Both the position numbers and the translations under genes were made by a program. Below, piece after piece: positions 9,266 to 18,160 of a stretch of 64,000 bases of DNA. The stretch is from Neobacillus driksii (lineage in GTDB: Bacteria; Bacillota; Bacilli; Bacillales; Cytobacillaceae), in the NCBI RefSeq assembly GCF_013409995.1, contig NZ_JACCBX010000005.1:62001-126000 (forward strand), in the 5' to 3' direction. Below the pieces are notes generated by a model. It was not told the origin of the DNA and searched no databases. It worked only from the letters and a program-made list of their open reading frames with translations. Each line of letters opens with the position of its first letter. Position 1 is the stretch's first letter.

Positions 9266-9303
9266 TCTATCAAAAGGAATATGTACGGGATCCCTTTGAT
9301 AGA
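9266..9303. promoter_or_regulatory. inverted repeat in the metalloprotease leader
   Basis: TCTATCAAAAGGA (9266-9278) and TCCCTTTGATAGA (9291-9303) form a 13-bp inverted repeat with one mismatch, 22-59 bp upstream of the ATG. It could be an operator or a leader hairpin. It matches no known Bacillus site that I can name. Confidence 0.4.
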
Positions 9304-9394
9304 GCATAGTACTATTTTACTGCAACAATAAATAAGTTTATATGAAATTCCAGTTTTATGGAATGTTGTTTTTTAAGATTAACAAAAAAGTAAC

Positions 9395-9937
9395 TCAAGT
9401 TAATCGCTTTCCTCCAGTTTTTCTTTTTGTGAATTCATCCATCAGGAAAAAAATAATAGAACATATAGTTGGGATAATGAAAACAAGACCGTACACGTCG
9501 TCAAACAGACTAAAAACAGCAGTAAATAGACCAAATCCTATATGGATAACGGCAGATATAAAAGCACGTTTTTCAAGGTATCTGTTCGATATAAGTTCTG
9601 CAATGATAGAAACAGGAATTCCATAACAAAAAATTCCTATAGAACTGAAGAATACAGTAGATAGAAATCCTATAATAATAGAAACATCAAAAGAAGGTAG
9701 AGCCGCAATTACAGATGCTGCAGTAAGCCCAAATGAGAAAATAAGTGTTGTATACAAAGCTGTCTTTATTTTTCTAAGTCTATCTTCAAACATGACTTTT
9801 CTGGCAATAGGTAATAAAAATGAAATAGAAAAAATGGTAAGTACCAACTGTATATATGTAGGTATATCAGAGACATAGATAATAAAAATGACTAATACAA
9901 AACTGATAGTAGGAATGATGTTTTTGGCTTTTAGCAC
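9395..9937 (-). CDS. hypothetical multi-span membrane protein
   Basis: This 180-aa protein has about five hydrophobic segments (near residues 9-28, 31-45, 62-80, 85-112 and 130-166) and a basic C-terminus (TKRKTGGKRLT). The start is GTG with AAAGGCGG 8 nt upstream. No motif or family is recognised. It lies upstream of the metalloprotease gene on the same strand, but about 150 bp apart and separated by the inverted repeat, so it need not be in the same operon. Confidence 0.6.
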   Translation of the reverse strand: MLKAKNIIPTISFVLVIFIIYVSDIPTYIQLVLTIFSISFLLPIARKVMFEDRLRKIKTALYTTLIFSFGLTAASVIAALPSFDVSIIIGFLSTVFFSSIGIFCYGIPVSIIAELISNRYLEKRAFISAVIHIGFGLFTAVFSLFDDVYGLVFIIPTICSIIFFLMDEFTKRKTGGKRLT

Positions 9938-10081
9938 TCTAATCCGCCTTTCAAAATAATCGCTGCAACTTTAATTTAATTCCCTTGTCATAGTTCTTAA
10001 TTTGTTTGTAATCGTGGTTTAATGTTCATTCTGTATGATGAGCAGTATTCCATGTAAAAACAACTAGAGGAGTACTGACAT

Positions 10082-10186
10082 ATGAGAAAATTAAAAGCTA
10101 TTCTTTGTTTTATTCGTAGATACCATAAATTTAGCTATTATACTGATAAATGCATTCATTGTGGGCAAGAAAGAACACAATCATAA
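10082..10186 (+). CDS. 34-aa basic small protein with a CxxC pair
   Basis: The gene encodes MRKLKAILCFIRRYHKFSYY followed by TDKCIHCGQERTQS: a basic, aromatic-rich N-terminus and a single Cys-x2-Cys (CIHC) near the end. AGAGGAG lies about 11 nt before the ATG. The CxxC could hold a metal if the peptide dimerises, but this is speculative. Codon use and the ribosome site support a real gene; no homolog can be named with certainty. The reverse-strand open frame at 10156-10356 does not look real. The remainder of 9938-10358 holds only this gene and the terminator at 10291-10320. Confidence 0.5.
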   Translation: MRKLKAILCFIRRYHKFSYYTDKCIHCGQERTQS

Positions 10187-10290
10187 TTTCCGAAACGGAT
10201 CAATGTGAAAATGTGCACTAACATGAAAAAATGCCGACTATAAGGAAAACAACTTCCACAATTTTGCTTAAAGCTGGCTACATACAAGAA

Positions 10291-10320
10291 AACCTTCCGT
10301 ATAAGATAAAACGGAAGGTT
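10291..10320. terminator. bidirectional terminator
   Basis: AACCTTCCGT and ACGGAAGGTT form a perfect 10-bp stem with a 10-base loop. A TTTTC-rich tail follows on the minus strand, and CTCGAGTTTTT follows on the plus strand. It probably ends the EAL-HDOD transcript. Confidence 0.75.
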
Positions 10321-10358
10321 CTCGAGTTTTTCAGATTGTCCGTAGGCTTTACTCAAAA

Positions 10359-11588
10359 TTAAACCATCATAATACTTTTAGTCCATTTAAAAGCCTCATT
10401 GTATTGATTTAGCGCAAAGTGATCCTCAATCTTCAATCTGTCACACCAAGAATCAAAGTCTTCCCAATCTCCTTTTTCTATTGAAATACACAAATTTAAA
10501 ATTTCTTTCAGCTGATTCGTTTCCCCTTTAAGGGCTTCACAAATGTTTGCCGCCAGCGGCATTAATTTCAAAATATGATTCATGTCCATCCCTAGCAATG
10601 TATCCATAAGGGAAAACATACCTGTTAAAAAGTAGGAGGACGATTCATTTTGATGATATCTCTGTTTAGCGAGGGCTTCACACATTTTTGCTCTCGTAAG
10701 ACTTTTATGTAAAATTTCTCTCGTCCATTCACTATATTCATTGACATTTCCCCTAATCGACAGTAGGTATAACCACTTTTTTAGTTCCTTCAAGCCGATA
10801 CGAACCACAGCTTGCTTGATGGAGTTTATTTTATTGACGCCCCGAAATGCTGGTGAATTAACTAGTTTAAGTAGTTTATAAGATAACGATAAATCTTGTT
10901 CTATCAACCACGTTATTTCATTAAGATCCGGTTCATCTTTAGAAAGAAGCTGGTTGATTTGAAAATGGTTTTGAAGATACTCCGGAACTTCCTGGGTGGA
11001 AACGATTACAGGCTTAGAAAAAAAATAGCCTTGAAAATAAACATAGCCCTTATCTACAGCTGATTCAAACTCCTCTAACGTTTCAACTTTTTCTGCAAGT
11101 AATTTGATATTATATTTTAACGAAACACGCTCAATGACTCGTCGCATTTCTTCGGTTGTATTTCTGAAATCAACTTTAATAATATCGATATAGTTAATCA
11201 AGGAAAAGAAATGCTTATTGTTTTTATTGAAAATAAAATCATCTAAAGCAATTTGAAATTTCTTACTCTTAAGTTCTTTACAAATATTCACTAATTCAAT
11301 CCCGATTTCAACACTTTCTAAAATCTCAACTACAATCTCATCTGGTTTAAAAAAGGCAGGAACCCCTGACTGCAATAAGTTTTCTGTAAAGTTAATAAAA
11401 CAAGGTTTTCCATCCGACAGTTCATTCATACCGATATTTAAAAAACTGTTAATAATAACATCGGTGGTAGCCACATCACCATTAATATCTGAAAAACTAT
11501 TTTTTTGGCTATTACGGTACAGCAATTCATAGGCGATGATTTCTTTCTCTCTAGTAAATATTGGTTGTCTTGCTACGAAGACCTCCAT
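10359..11588 (-). CDS. EAL-HDOD signalling protein (YuxH-like)
   Basis: The 409-aa protein joins an N-terminal EAL-type domain (about 1-190) to a C-terminal HDOD domain (about 195-400), the layout of B. subtilis YuxH. Remnants of the EAL active site can be seen (AYELLYRN, VEILES, ALDDF, IIKVDF, LAEKVE), but EALLR is replaced by YELLYR and DDFG by DDFI. It is therefore likely a c-di-GMP sensor or a dead phosphodiesterase. ATG at 11588 has GAGGGGG 6 nt upstream; a longer frame starting at TTG 11603 would begin inside that ribosome site and is rejected. The PilZ gene lies about 120 bp upstream on the same strand. Confidence 0.85.
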   Translation of the reverse strand: MEVFVARQPIFTREKEIIAYELLYRNSQKNSFSDINGDVATTDVIINSFLNIGMNELSDGKPCFINFTENLLQSGVPAFFKPDEIVVEILESVEIGIELVNICKELKSKKFQIALDDFIFNKNNKHFFSLINYIDIIKVDFRNTTEEMRRVIERVSLKYNIKLLAEKVETLEEFESAVDKGYVYFQGYFFSKPVIVSTQEVPEYLQNHFQINQLLSKDEPDLNEITWLIEQDLSLSYKLLKLVNSPAFRGVNKINSIKQAVVRIGLKELKKWLYLLSIRGNVNEYSEWTREILHKSLTRAKMCEALAKQRYHQNESSSYFLTGMFSLMDTLLGMDMNHILKLMPLAANICEALKGETNQLKEILNLCISIEKGDWEDFDSWCDRLKIEDHFALNQYNEAFKWTKSIMMV

Positions 11589-11705
11589 ACTTATCCCCCT
11601 CAAACGCGCAATACTATGTATGTTGTATTTGCTTCATATGAATAAATAAAAGTTCCGTTCGTTTGAACTCTAGATATAATGGATATCTAGATGAGTCTTC
11701 CCCTA

Positions 11706-12023
11706 CTAAATAACTAAATCAAATTCGAACCTGATACCATACTCATAATAACTATTTTTAATTTTTGTTTTTCTGATTATTTTCCCCAAAAAGACTAGAT
11801 CATTATTGTTTAAGGTCAAATGTATCTTATAGTTTGCTAAAAAATTCACGAAAAGCTCTACCTTAGAAATAAATCTTAGCCCACCTGCACTAATATCAAC
11901 CACATGTACATAGACAACATCGTTCAAACTTAAATCATTAGAAAATGATCGAGTTATTAGTTCTAACGTCGCTAGTATGGGTTTATCTAATTTCACTCTA
12001 TTGAATTCTCGACGATTAAGCAT
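11706..12023 (-). CDS. PilZ-domain c-di-GMP receptor
   Basis: This 105-aa protein is almost entirely a PilZ domain. The c-di-GMP binding motifs are both present: RxxxR at residues 5-9 (REFNR) and DxSxxG at 43-48 (DISAGG). There is no second domain, so it should act through a protein partner. AAGGGG sits 8-9 nt before the ATG. It shares a divergent 276-bp intergenic region with the wall-bound transglycosylase gene and lies next to the EAL-HDOD gene on the same strand. With the GGDEF protein at 19643 and the riboswitch at 3578, it is part of a local c-di-GMP gene set. Confidence 0.88.
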   Translation of the reverse strand: MLNRREFNRVKLDKPILATLELITRSFSNDLSLNDVVYVHVVDISAGGLRFISKVELFVNFLANYKIHLTLNNNDLVFLGKIIRKTKIKNSYYEYGIRFEFDLVI

Positions 12024-12299
12024 ATGTATATCCCCTTAAAAATCCACAACGTTTTCCTTTGACCTATATTATAATAATTATAGGTATTTAGCACCAAATT
12101 AAAATACCTGATATTTCTATTAATTATAAATTATAGCAATATTATTTGAAAAATTTGTCAGAATTTGTTGTTACTTTAGTTAAGTTTATTTTTTTATTAC
12201 ATCTTTCGATAAAGAAGTTTCCAGTTATCCCATATTTTTAGAAATAATAGGATAAAGATGTTAGAATAGTAGATAACAAATATATTATAGGGGGCAACT

Positions 12300-14153
12300 A
12301 TGAGAAAAGTTTTTAGTATCTTAGTAGTATTTTTGCTTGTGGTTACATCTTCTCCGCAGTCATTATTTGCGGCTGAAAATTTTGAAAGGGTTACTTCTCA
12401 GTCACAGGCTTTGACATATCCGTGTGCACAACCAGGTGTGGAATACACATGTAGTGAGATCAACGAGATGTTGACGGAAAGTGCAATTGCTCATGGAATT
12501 CCTCCAGAAGTTGCTAAGGCAGTGGCCTTCAGGGAATCAAATTGGCAGCAGTGGGAAGATAAAGAGCAGACGATCCCTACATTCAATAAGAATAATGATG
12601 GCGGGATTGGCATTATGCAAGTAACCGATAAGAGTGGACGCTTTAATGAGGAAAGTTTGAAGAACGATATTCAATATAATATTGATAAAGGATTAGAAAT
12701 TCTAAATGAAAAGTGGGAGCTCGGCATACGCGGGGTCATTCCTACGATCAATGATAACTCAAGAGATGTTATCGAAAACTGGTATTTTGCAGTGTTGGCC
12801 TACAATGGCGTAGTGGAAAAAAATAGCCCTACTAAGAAACTTGATGGCAGCAGAAATGCAACTGCCTATCAGGAAGAGGTATTTAAATTTATTGAAGAGA
12901 ATAATGGTATGACCTTAAAAACTCTTCCATTTACTAGAGAAGATTTTAAATATGATCCTGCGGATGAGGATACAGCGCTTATCTTTAACAAACTGCACTA
13001 TGAAGTACCGGGCCCTTTAACCAAGTCTAGACAATTATTCTCAGAAGGCGATAAAGTGTACACAGTTGTCGGTACTAATTTGAGAACCAGCAAGGACGGA
13101 GCAGGTAATAATCCTCTAAGTAGCAGACAAGTTGCTGAGATTCTTGAAGAAACCGTTTTTTATGACACCTCTTTACAATCACCTTTCCGCCATTGGGTTC
13201 GTTATCATATCCAATTACAGGATGGAAGAACAGGCTATGTAACATCAGGTGCACTAGAGCCGATTACATCAAGGGTATCTGGTGCTACTCGCTATGAGAC
13301 TGCTATTGAAATTTCAAAAGAAGGCTGGCAGGATGGCGCTGATACAGTTGTTCTTGCACAGGCCATGAACTTTCCAGATGCACTAGCAGGTGCACCTTTA
13401 GCTTACAAATATAATGCACCGATTTTATTAACGGAAACCGCAAAACTAACAGATGCAACCAAGAAGGAAATAGAAAGACTTGGTGCAGACAGAGTGATTA
13501 TATTAGGAAGTCAAGTAGCGGTAAGTAAACAAGTTGAAGATGCGTTGGTTTCTATGAATCTCAAAGAAGTGAAGAGAATTGGTGGAGCAACTCGTTTTGA
13601 AACAGCCCAATTAATTGCAAATGAATTAGGTTCTACTAATGGAAAGGCAATTGTCGCAACGGGCTTTGAATTCCCGGATGCTCTTGCAGTTGCACCATAT
13701 GCTGCTCGAAATGCAATTCCAATACTTTTAACAAATCCAAATTATATACCGGAGTCTACGATGCAAGCACTCCAAGGAAAATCAACCATCTATGCTATCG
13801 GTGGAGAGAATGCATTGAATGCACCAGTAATTAATAAACTTCCAGGAACTGTGCAACAAATTGCAGGTGAAACTCGTTATGATACGGCTGCAGAAATTAT
13901 TAATGCTTTTGATCTAGGGGATCAGCAAGCACTAGTAGCAACAGGTACAGGCTTTGCGGATGCATTAACGGGTGCTGTACTGGCGGCAAAGAAAAACGCT
14001 TCGCTATTATTAGTAACAAAAGATGATGTTCGAACACCTATTGAAACTATCATTAAACAACGCAGTATCCATACTTTCACCCTCCTCGGAGGTTCGGATG
14101 TTGTTAATGTTGACAATGAACTAGCAGAATTAGCAACATATTCGCTTCAATAA
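12300..14153 (+). CDS. secreted lytic transglycosylase with SH3-like and three CWB2 wall-binding repeats
   Basis: This 617-aa protein has a signal peptide (1-25, ending LFAA). An SLT/lysozyme-like domain spans about 40-200, with the catalytic Glu79 in FRESNW and the family motif GIGIMQVT (102-109). A bacterial SH3-like domain (about 250-325, with NLRTSKDG) comes next, followed by three CWB2 repeats (about 328-617, each opening with R[IV]xGxxRYET-like text). It should cleave peptidoglycan glycan strands at the cell surface while held on wall polymers. The start has a GGGGG ribosome site 6 nt upstream. It is monocistronic: a terminator follows at 14162-14191. The PilZ gene is divergent from it. 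Confidence 0.87.
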   Translation: MRKVFSILVVFLLVVTSSPQSLFAAENFERVTSQSQALTYPCAQPGVEYTCSEINEMLTESAIAHGIPPEVAKAVAFRESNWQQWEDKEQTIPTFNKNNDGGIGIMQVTDKSGRFNEESLKNDIQYNIDKGLEILNEKWELGIRGVIPTINDNSRDVIENWYFAVLAYNGVVEKNSPTKKLDGSRNATAYQEEVFKFIEENNGMTLKTLPFTREDFKYDPADEDTALIFNKLHYEVPGPLTKSRQLFSEGDKVYTVVGTNLRTSKDGAGNNPLSSRQVAEILEETVFYDTSLQSPFRHWVRYHIQLQDGRTGYVTSGALEPITSRVSGATRYETAIEISKEGWQDGADTVVLAQAMNFPDALAGAPLAYKYNAPILLTETAKLTDATKKEIERLGADRVIILGSQVAVSKQVEDALVSMNLKEVKRIGGATRFETAQLIANELGSTNGKAIVATGFEFPDALAVAPYAARNAIPILLTNPNYIPESTMQALQGKSTIYAIGGENALNAPVINKLPGTVQQIAGETRYDTAAEIINAFDLGDQQALVATGTGFADALTGAVLAAKKNASLLLVTKDDVRTPIETIIKQRSIHTFTLLGGSDVVNVDNELAELATYSLQ

Positions 14154-14161
14154 CTAGTTTT

Positions 14162-14191
14162 AAAAACCAAGGAGAAATCCTTGGTTTTTTT
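14162..14191 (+). terminator. terminator of the transglycosylase gene
   Basis: AAAAACCAAGG and CCTTGGTTTTT form an 11-bp stem with a six-base loop, followed by more T residues. Confidence 0.88.
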
Positions 14192-14238
14192 CTATAACAG
14201 ATAAAATAAAAGATATGATCACTAAGTCTAATTTCCGT

Positions 14239-15231
14239 TTAATATTGTTCCAAGCACCATTCTTTCGTTTCTTGGTCAGCAAAGGATGCTTCTATACTAT
14301 TTAAATAAATTTGCCGGTAATCTTCTTCACTTAGATTAAATTCGTTGTTAACTAGATGGATTTCTTTTGTCATTGTAGTATCAGATACTGTTCTGTTATC
14401 CGTATTAATTGTCACCTTTATTCCATCTTTATGAAACGTATAAATTGGATGTTCAGAATAATGATGAACAGCTTTCGTTTGGACATTACTGGTTGGACAC
14501 ATTTCAAGCACTACCTGTCTTTCTTTCACGATCCTATAAGCCTCAGCACAGTCTTTAATAAATACTCCATGTCCTACTCTTTCAGCACCCAACAGTTTAA
14601 CAGCTTCTAGAACGTTTTTCCCAATTCCCGTTTCACCAGCATGAATAGTGACTCTATAGCCATATTCTTTGGCTAAGAGAATCGGCTCTATGAATCTTTC
14701 ACAAAAACCTTCTTCTTCTGATGCACATAAATCAATTGCCACTACACCTTTCCCTAGAAACCTTTTCCCCTTTTCCACCACCTGAAATGCCCTTTCTACA
14801 GACATTGTCCTCATGCAAGACAAAATTATATTTCCTTTTATTTCGTAACAGCTTTCAGCTTCCCTCATCCCCTCTATAACAGATTGAATAACTTCTTCAA
14901 CATCCAGCCCTTTTAATGTGTGAAGTAACGGGGCAAATCTGACTTCCATATATTTCACATTTTCCCTTGCTGCATCCTCAAATAGCTCAAAAGTAATTCT
15001 TCTTAAGTTCCCCTTGGACTGCATGACCAAATTAGGAAGAGAAAATCTTTTTAAATACTCATCAAGGGATTCACATTCTAACGGAGCAATCAGTTCCTTT
15101 TGCAGTTCATTCTTATCAAATGAGGGTAACGGAATGCCTTCCTTCTGGGCAATATCGATAATTGTTTCAACCCTAAGGCTTCCATCTAGATGACAGTGAA
15201 GTTCTATTTTTGGCAATGCTAAAAAGTTCAT
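14239..15231 (-). CDS. add: adenosine deaminase
   Basis: The 330-aa zinc deaminase shows the adenosine deaminase motifs: HCHLDG (residues 12-17, metal ligands), a VTIHAGETG segment with the catalytic Glu, a MCPTSN segment, and INTDNRTVS with the metal/catalytic Asp. The NTDNR form favours adenosine over adenine deaminase, where NSDDP is usual. It turns adenosine into inosine in purine salvage. A longer open frame begins at 15270 inside the T-tract of the riboswitch terminator, so I chose ATG 15231, which has GGGGG about 7 nt upstream. Expression is controlled by the adenine riboswitch in its leader. The nearby AzgA-type permease may supply purines. Confidence 0.9.
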   Translation of the reverse strand: MNFLALPKIELHCHLDGSLRVETIIDIAQKEGIPLPSFDKNELQKELIAPLECESLDEYLKRFSLPNLVMQSKGNLRRITFELFEDAARENVKYMEVRFAPLLHTLKGLDVEEVIQSVIEGMREAESCYEIKGNIILSCMRTMSVERAFQVVEKGKRFLGKGVVAIDLCASEEEGFCERFIEPILLAKEYGYRVTIHAGETGIGKNVLEAVKLLGAERVGHGVFIKDCAEAYRIVKERQVVLEMCPTSNVQTKAVHHYSEHPIYTFHKDGIKVTINTDNRTVSDTTMTKEIHLVNNEFNLSEEDYRQIYLNSIEASFADQETKEWCLEQY

Positions 15232-15268
15232 TTTTGACCCCCTGGAATAAATTATTGGATTAAGATAC

Positions 15269-15331
15269 AAAAAAAAATTCCTGACTACGAAGAAAATACA
15301 AATCTTGTACTTTCTTCGTAATCAGGAATTT
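15269..15331 (-). terminator. riboswitch-controlled terminator (expression platform)
   Basis: On the minus strand a very long hairpin (about 25 bp, arms 15276-15302 and 15305-15331) is followed by a run of eight T. The 5' arm reuses the last part of the aptamer, including the 3' strand of P1, so aptamer and terminator cannot form together. This layout makes ligand binding switch transcription on. Confidence 0.85.
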
Positions 15332-15378
15332 CGGTTCCTGGTAGAGACCTCCAAACCATATTATTGGAGTTATACGAA
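15315..15378 (-). ncRNA. adenine riboswitch (purine class)
   Basis: Read on the minus strand, the 64-nt aptamer has the purine riboswitch framework: P1 (TTCGTA...TACGAA), AATATGGTTTGGAGGTCTCT with the TCTACC joint, and a P3 hairpin. The base that decides specificity lies in the GATTACG block before P1 closes. It is T (U) there, as in adenine-binding members such as pbuE and Vibrio add, rather than the C of guanine riboswitches. The platform downstream is a terminator that overlaps the aptamer, so adenine should turn on adenosine deaminase. Confidence 0.88.
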
Positions 15379-15407
15379 ATTTTATTGAATTCATTAACGT
15401 TTTTTAA

Positions 15408-15436
15408 AGGATAATAAAAAACGTTTAGATTGTCAA
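15408..15436 (-). promoter_or_regulatory. sigma-A promoter of the adenine riboswitch leader
   Basis: On the minus strand a perfect -35 TTGACA (15431-15436) and a -10-like TATCCT (15408-15413) are 17 bp apart. Transcription would start near 15401, about 20 nt before the aptamer. Confidence 0.65.
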
Positions 15437-15455
15437 CATGGTACCTAATAAGTGT

Positions 15456-16325
15456 TTAATGTCTATAATATTCCTGTACCAGTTTCACAAAATTTCTGGC
15501 AGGTGTAGAAACATAATGATGTTCACGCCAAATGACTCCTAAAGAAGAGATCATGTTGGCATTGTGGATTGGTGCCCCGTAAAGTGTTTTTTCCCCATAG
15601 ACATCAAAAACAGACTTTGGCACAATCGTTACTCCCATTCCTCCCTTAACCAATTCCATTAATACATGCATATCAGAGCATTCTGCGATACTCGTTAGTG
15701 GAAGCTTTTGCCTAGTAAAAGCTTCAAGAATCGTATTATATATACCTAAGCCTTCTGTACTAGGAATAATAAGGGGCATACGTGATATCTCTTCTAAGGA
15801 TATAGTGTTTATTTCTTTTTTGCTCACAAAAATAAAAGGCTCATTAATAAGATGATGATAGGTTAATTCTTGATGTTCAAGTGGAAGTCGTACAAATGCC
15901 ATTTCAATTGCCCGCGTTTTAACCATTTCAGCTAAATAAATAGAATCATTTTGCACAATTTTTAATGACACAAGCGGATAAGTTTGGTGAAAGGATTGAA
16001 GCATTTCCGAGAAACCTGAAACAGATAAAGTATTGATTCCTATATTTAGTGCGCCCTTTTTCCCCTCTTCTGTATCCTTTAATTCATTTTTTATTTCTTC
16101 AAAACTATTCACAAATTGCCGAGCACGTTGATAAAGCAGATGTCCCTTATCGGTTAATTCCATATGCTTTCCATTTCTCTCGATTAATTTTACACCTAGT
16201 TCATCCTCCATTTGTTTCAAGAGTATGCTAAGAGGTGGCTGTGACATATGAAGCCGATTGGCAGCCGCAGTTATATTCTTTTCTTCAGCTATAGCGATAA
16301 AATACCGTAATTGTTTAATGTCCAT
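15456..16325 (-). CDS. LysR-family transcriptional regulator
   Basis: This 289-aa protein has the N-terminal winged HTH of LysR regulators (residues 1-60, with NITAAANRLHMSQPPLS) and a periplasmic-binding-like effector domain (about 90-289). It is divergent from the AzgA-type purine permease gene, with 107 bp between them. LysR proteins usually control the divergent neighbour, so the permease is the likely target and a purine or related compound the likely effector (inference). A 10-bp inverted repeat in the shared region is a candidate operator. It does not share an operon with add, which has its own promoter and riboswitch between the two genes. Confidence 0.88.
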   Translation of the reverse strand: MDIKQLRYFIAIAEEKNITAAANRLHMSQPPLSILLKQMEDELGVKLIERNGKHMELTDKGHLLYQRARQFVNSFEEIKNELKDTEEGKKGALNIGINTLSVSGFSEMLQSFHQTYPLVSLKIVQNDSIYLAEMVKTRAIEMAFVRLPLEHQELTYHHLINEPFIFVSKKEINTISLEEISRMPLIIPSTEGLGIYNTILEAFTRQKLPLTSIAECSDMHVLMELVKGGMGVTIVPKSVFDVYGEKTLYGAPIHNANMISSLGVIWREHHYVSTPARNFVKLVQEYYRH

Positions 16326-16344
16326 AGTCTTCTTCCTTCATTTA

Positions 16345-16388
16345 AAAAATATATGGTTTTGAAACAAATTATATATTTTTCATATAGA
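16345..16388 (+). promoter_or_regulatory. permease promoter with a candidate LysR operator
   Basis: AAAAATATAT (16345-16354) and ATATATTTTT (16371-16380) form a perfect 10-bp inverted repeat with a 16-bp gap. A plus-strand promoter overlaps it: TTGAAA (16359-16364) and TATAGA (16383-16388), 18 bp apart. The right arm fills the spacer, so binding there would control the permease gene. Confidence 0.5.
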
Positions 16389-16432
16389 CATGTCCATGTT
16401 ACGATAACCAACAAACGAGAAAGGAGAAATAC

Positions 16433-17719
16433 ATGGAACGTCTATTTAAGTTACAGCAACATGGTACGACGCTTGCAAAGGAACTTTCTGCCGGTTTTAT
16501 TTCGTATATAACCGTTGTCTATATTATTATTGTCAATGCCACGATTTTAGCTGCAGCTGGTATTCCTTTGGAGGCGGGTATTATTGCGACGATATTAACT
16601 AGTTTTTTTGGATGTTTAATTATTGGTTTTTGGAGCAATACCCCTATTCTTCTCATTCCTGGTATGGGGCTAAATGCGATGTTCACTTATACAATCGTTC
16701 AATCAGGGGGATTTACATGGCAAGAAGCGTTGGCGATGGTTTTCGTTACAGGGCTTATTTTTGTTGTGATTGCTTTTACACCCGTAGCGAACGTGATAAC
16801 ATCCTCGATTCCTAATTCCTTAAAAGAAGCCATAACCATTGGAATCGGAATCTTATTGATATTAATTGGGTTTGACAATGCAGGTATTATTACAGATTCC
16901 GAGCACACCCTGCTTGCAATTGGAAATTTAAGCAGTCCCGGTGCCGTCACTACAATTATTGGGTTGATAATTACGGTAATTTTATTTATTAAAAATGTAC
17001 CCGGAAACCTTCTATTAAGTATTTTAATTACATCGTTGTTATCGATTTGGATTGGAGGATCTAAAGTCGAGGGGATTTCCCTTACAATGCCATCTCTTCA
17101 AGAATATCTAGGTGTATTTGGGCAATTATCGTGGGCACAAGCAGGGAATATAGTCTTCTGGTTAACTTCAATCTCTTTAGCAATGGTGGTCGTATTTGAA
17201 AATATTGGTTTGATTCATGGACATAACAAGATGTTAAAAAGCACTGAGGATGGTAAGAAATCTCTACAGGCAACAGGTATTTCGGTTTTGGCTTCTGGAA
17301 TATTCGGTACGAGTCCCACGGTTGCATCTGTAGAATCAGCAGCTGGAATAACAGCCGGCGGAAGAACAGGGTTAACCACCATTGTGACCGGAATATTGTT
17401 TCTTGCTTCGATCTTATTTATACCAGTTATTAAGATTGTACCCGCTAGTGCGGTTTCGCCTATTCTCATATTAATAGGTGTTCTTATGTTGCAAAACATT
17501 GTTCATATCTCCATGGATGACTTAACAGAGAGCTTTCCGGCACTCCTGATTATTGTATTGATTCCATTAACCTATAGTATTGCAGATGGAATGGCAATTG
17601 GCTTTGTTCTATACCCATTGTTGAAACTTTTATTGGGGAAAGGGAAGGAAGTTCACCCTGCTCTTTATTTTATTGCCATTCTGTTTTTTAGCAATTTTGT
17701 TATTCAGTACGTATTTTAA
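16433..17719 (+). CDS. AzgA-type purine (adenine/guanine/hypoxanthine) permease
   Basis: The 428-aa, about 12-span membrane protein belongs to the AzgA/PbuG branch of nucleobase permeases. Typical text is seen: AGFISYITVVYIIIVNA near the N-terminus, NTPILLIPGMGLNAMFTY (about 68-86), and the FGTSPTVASVESAAGI segment (about 293-308), where family members carry substrate-binding residues. It should import a purine base by proton symport. The start has AAAGGAG 8 nt upstream. Its position beside adenosine deaminase and an adenine riboswitch suggests adenine or hypoxanthine as substrate; the exact base cannot be read from the sequence. Confidence 0.87.
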   Translation: MERLFKLQQHGTTLAKELSAGFISYITVVYIIIVNATILAAAGIPLEAGIIATILTSFFGCLIIGFWSNTPILLIPGMGLNAMFTYTIVQSGGFTWQEALAMVFVTGLIFVVIAFTPVANVITSSIPNSLKEAITIGIGILLILIGFDNAGIITDSEHTLLAIGNLSSPGAVTTIIGLIITVILFIKNVPGNLLLSILITSLLSIWIGGSKVEGISLTMPSLQEYLGVFGQLSWAQAGNIVFWLTSISLAMVVVFENIGLIHGHNKMLKSTEDGKKSLQATGISVLASGIFGTSPTVASVESAAGITAGGRTGLTTIVTGILFLASILFIPVIKIVPASAVSPILILIGVLMLQNIVHISMDDLTESFPALLIIVLIPLTYSIADGMAIGFVLYPLLKLLLGKGKEVHPALYFIAILFFSNFVIQYVF

Positions 17720-17797
17720 GTAAATAAGCGCAGAAACCATGGAAATCTTAAAGTGGTTGCAGGTTACATTGATCTTTGTTAAATGGAGGCTCAAATA

Positions 17798-17986
17798 ATG
17801 TACGAATATAAATTTATTCAAATTAAGCTTAGTAGATGGAACAATGTACCGAAAGAAAATTATCATGAAATCATTGCCAAGCACGCAAAAGATGGGTGGA
17901 GATTCGTTCAATTATTTGCTCCGGTTACTTCTGGAAATGGCGCATCTTCATTTTTTGAGATTATTTTTGAAAGATCTCTCAATTAA
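17798..17986 (+). CDS. DUF4177 small protein
   Basis: The 62-aa product (MYEYKFIQIKLSRW...) matches the DUF4177 pattern: MYEYKF at the start, then a YHEIIAKHAKDGWRFVQLFAP core and a FEIIFER end. The function of the family is unknown. I chose ATG 17798, which has TGGAGG 8 nt upstream; an in-frame ATG at 17783 overlaps that ribosome site. It follows the permease by 78 bp with no terminator visible between them, so read-through is possible. Confidence 0.75.
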   Translation: MYEYKFIQIKLSRWNNVPKENYHEIIAKHAKDGWRFVQLFAPVTSGNGASSFFEIIFERSLN

Positions 17987-18160
17987 ATTATTTTCCAATA
18001 AAAACAATTGGTCCAATATGATATGCGTATGTGCTTTTTGTCCTTCAATAGCCATCAAAACCAAATGACGATTCTCGAATTGTGTATTAATTTTATTTAT
18101 ATCTAAAATAATTCAATTTATAATGAAATCAATAAACTCAAGGGAGAGGACATAAAAGTT

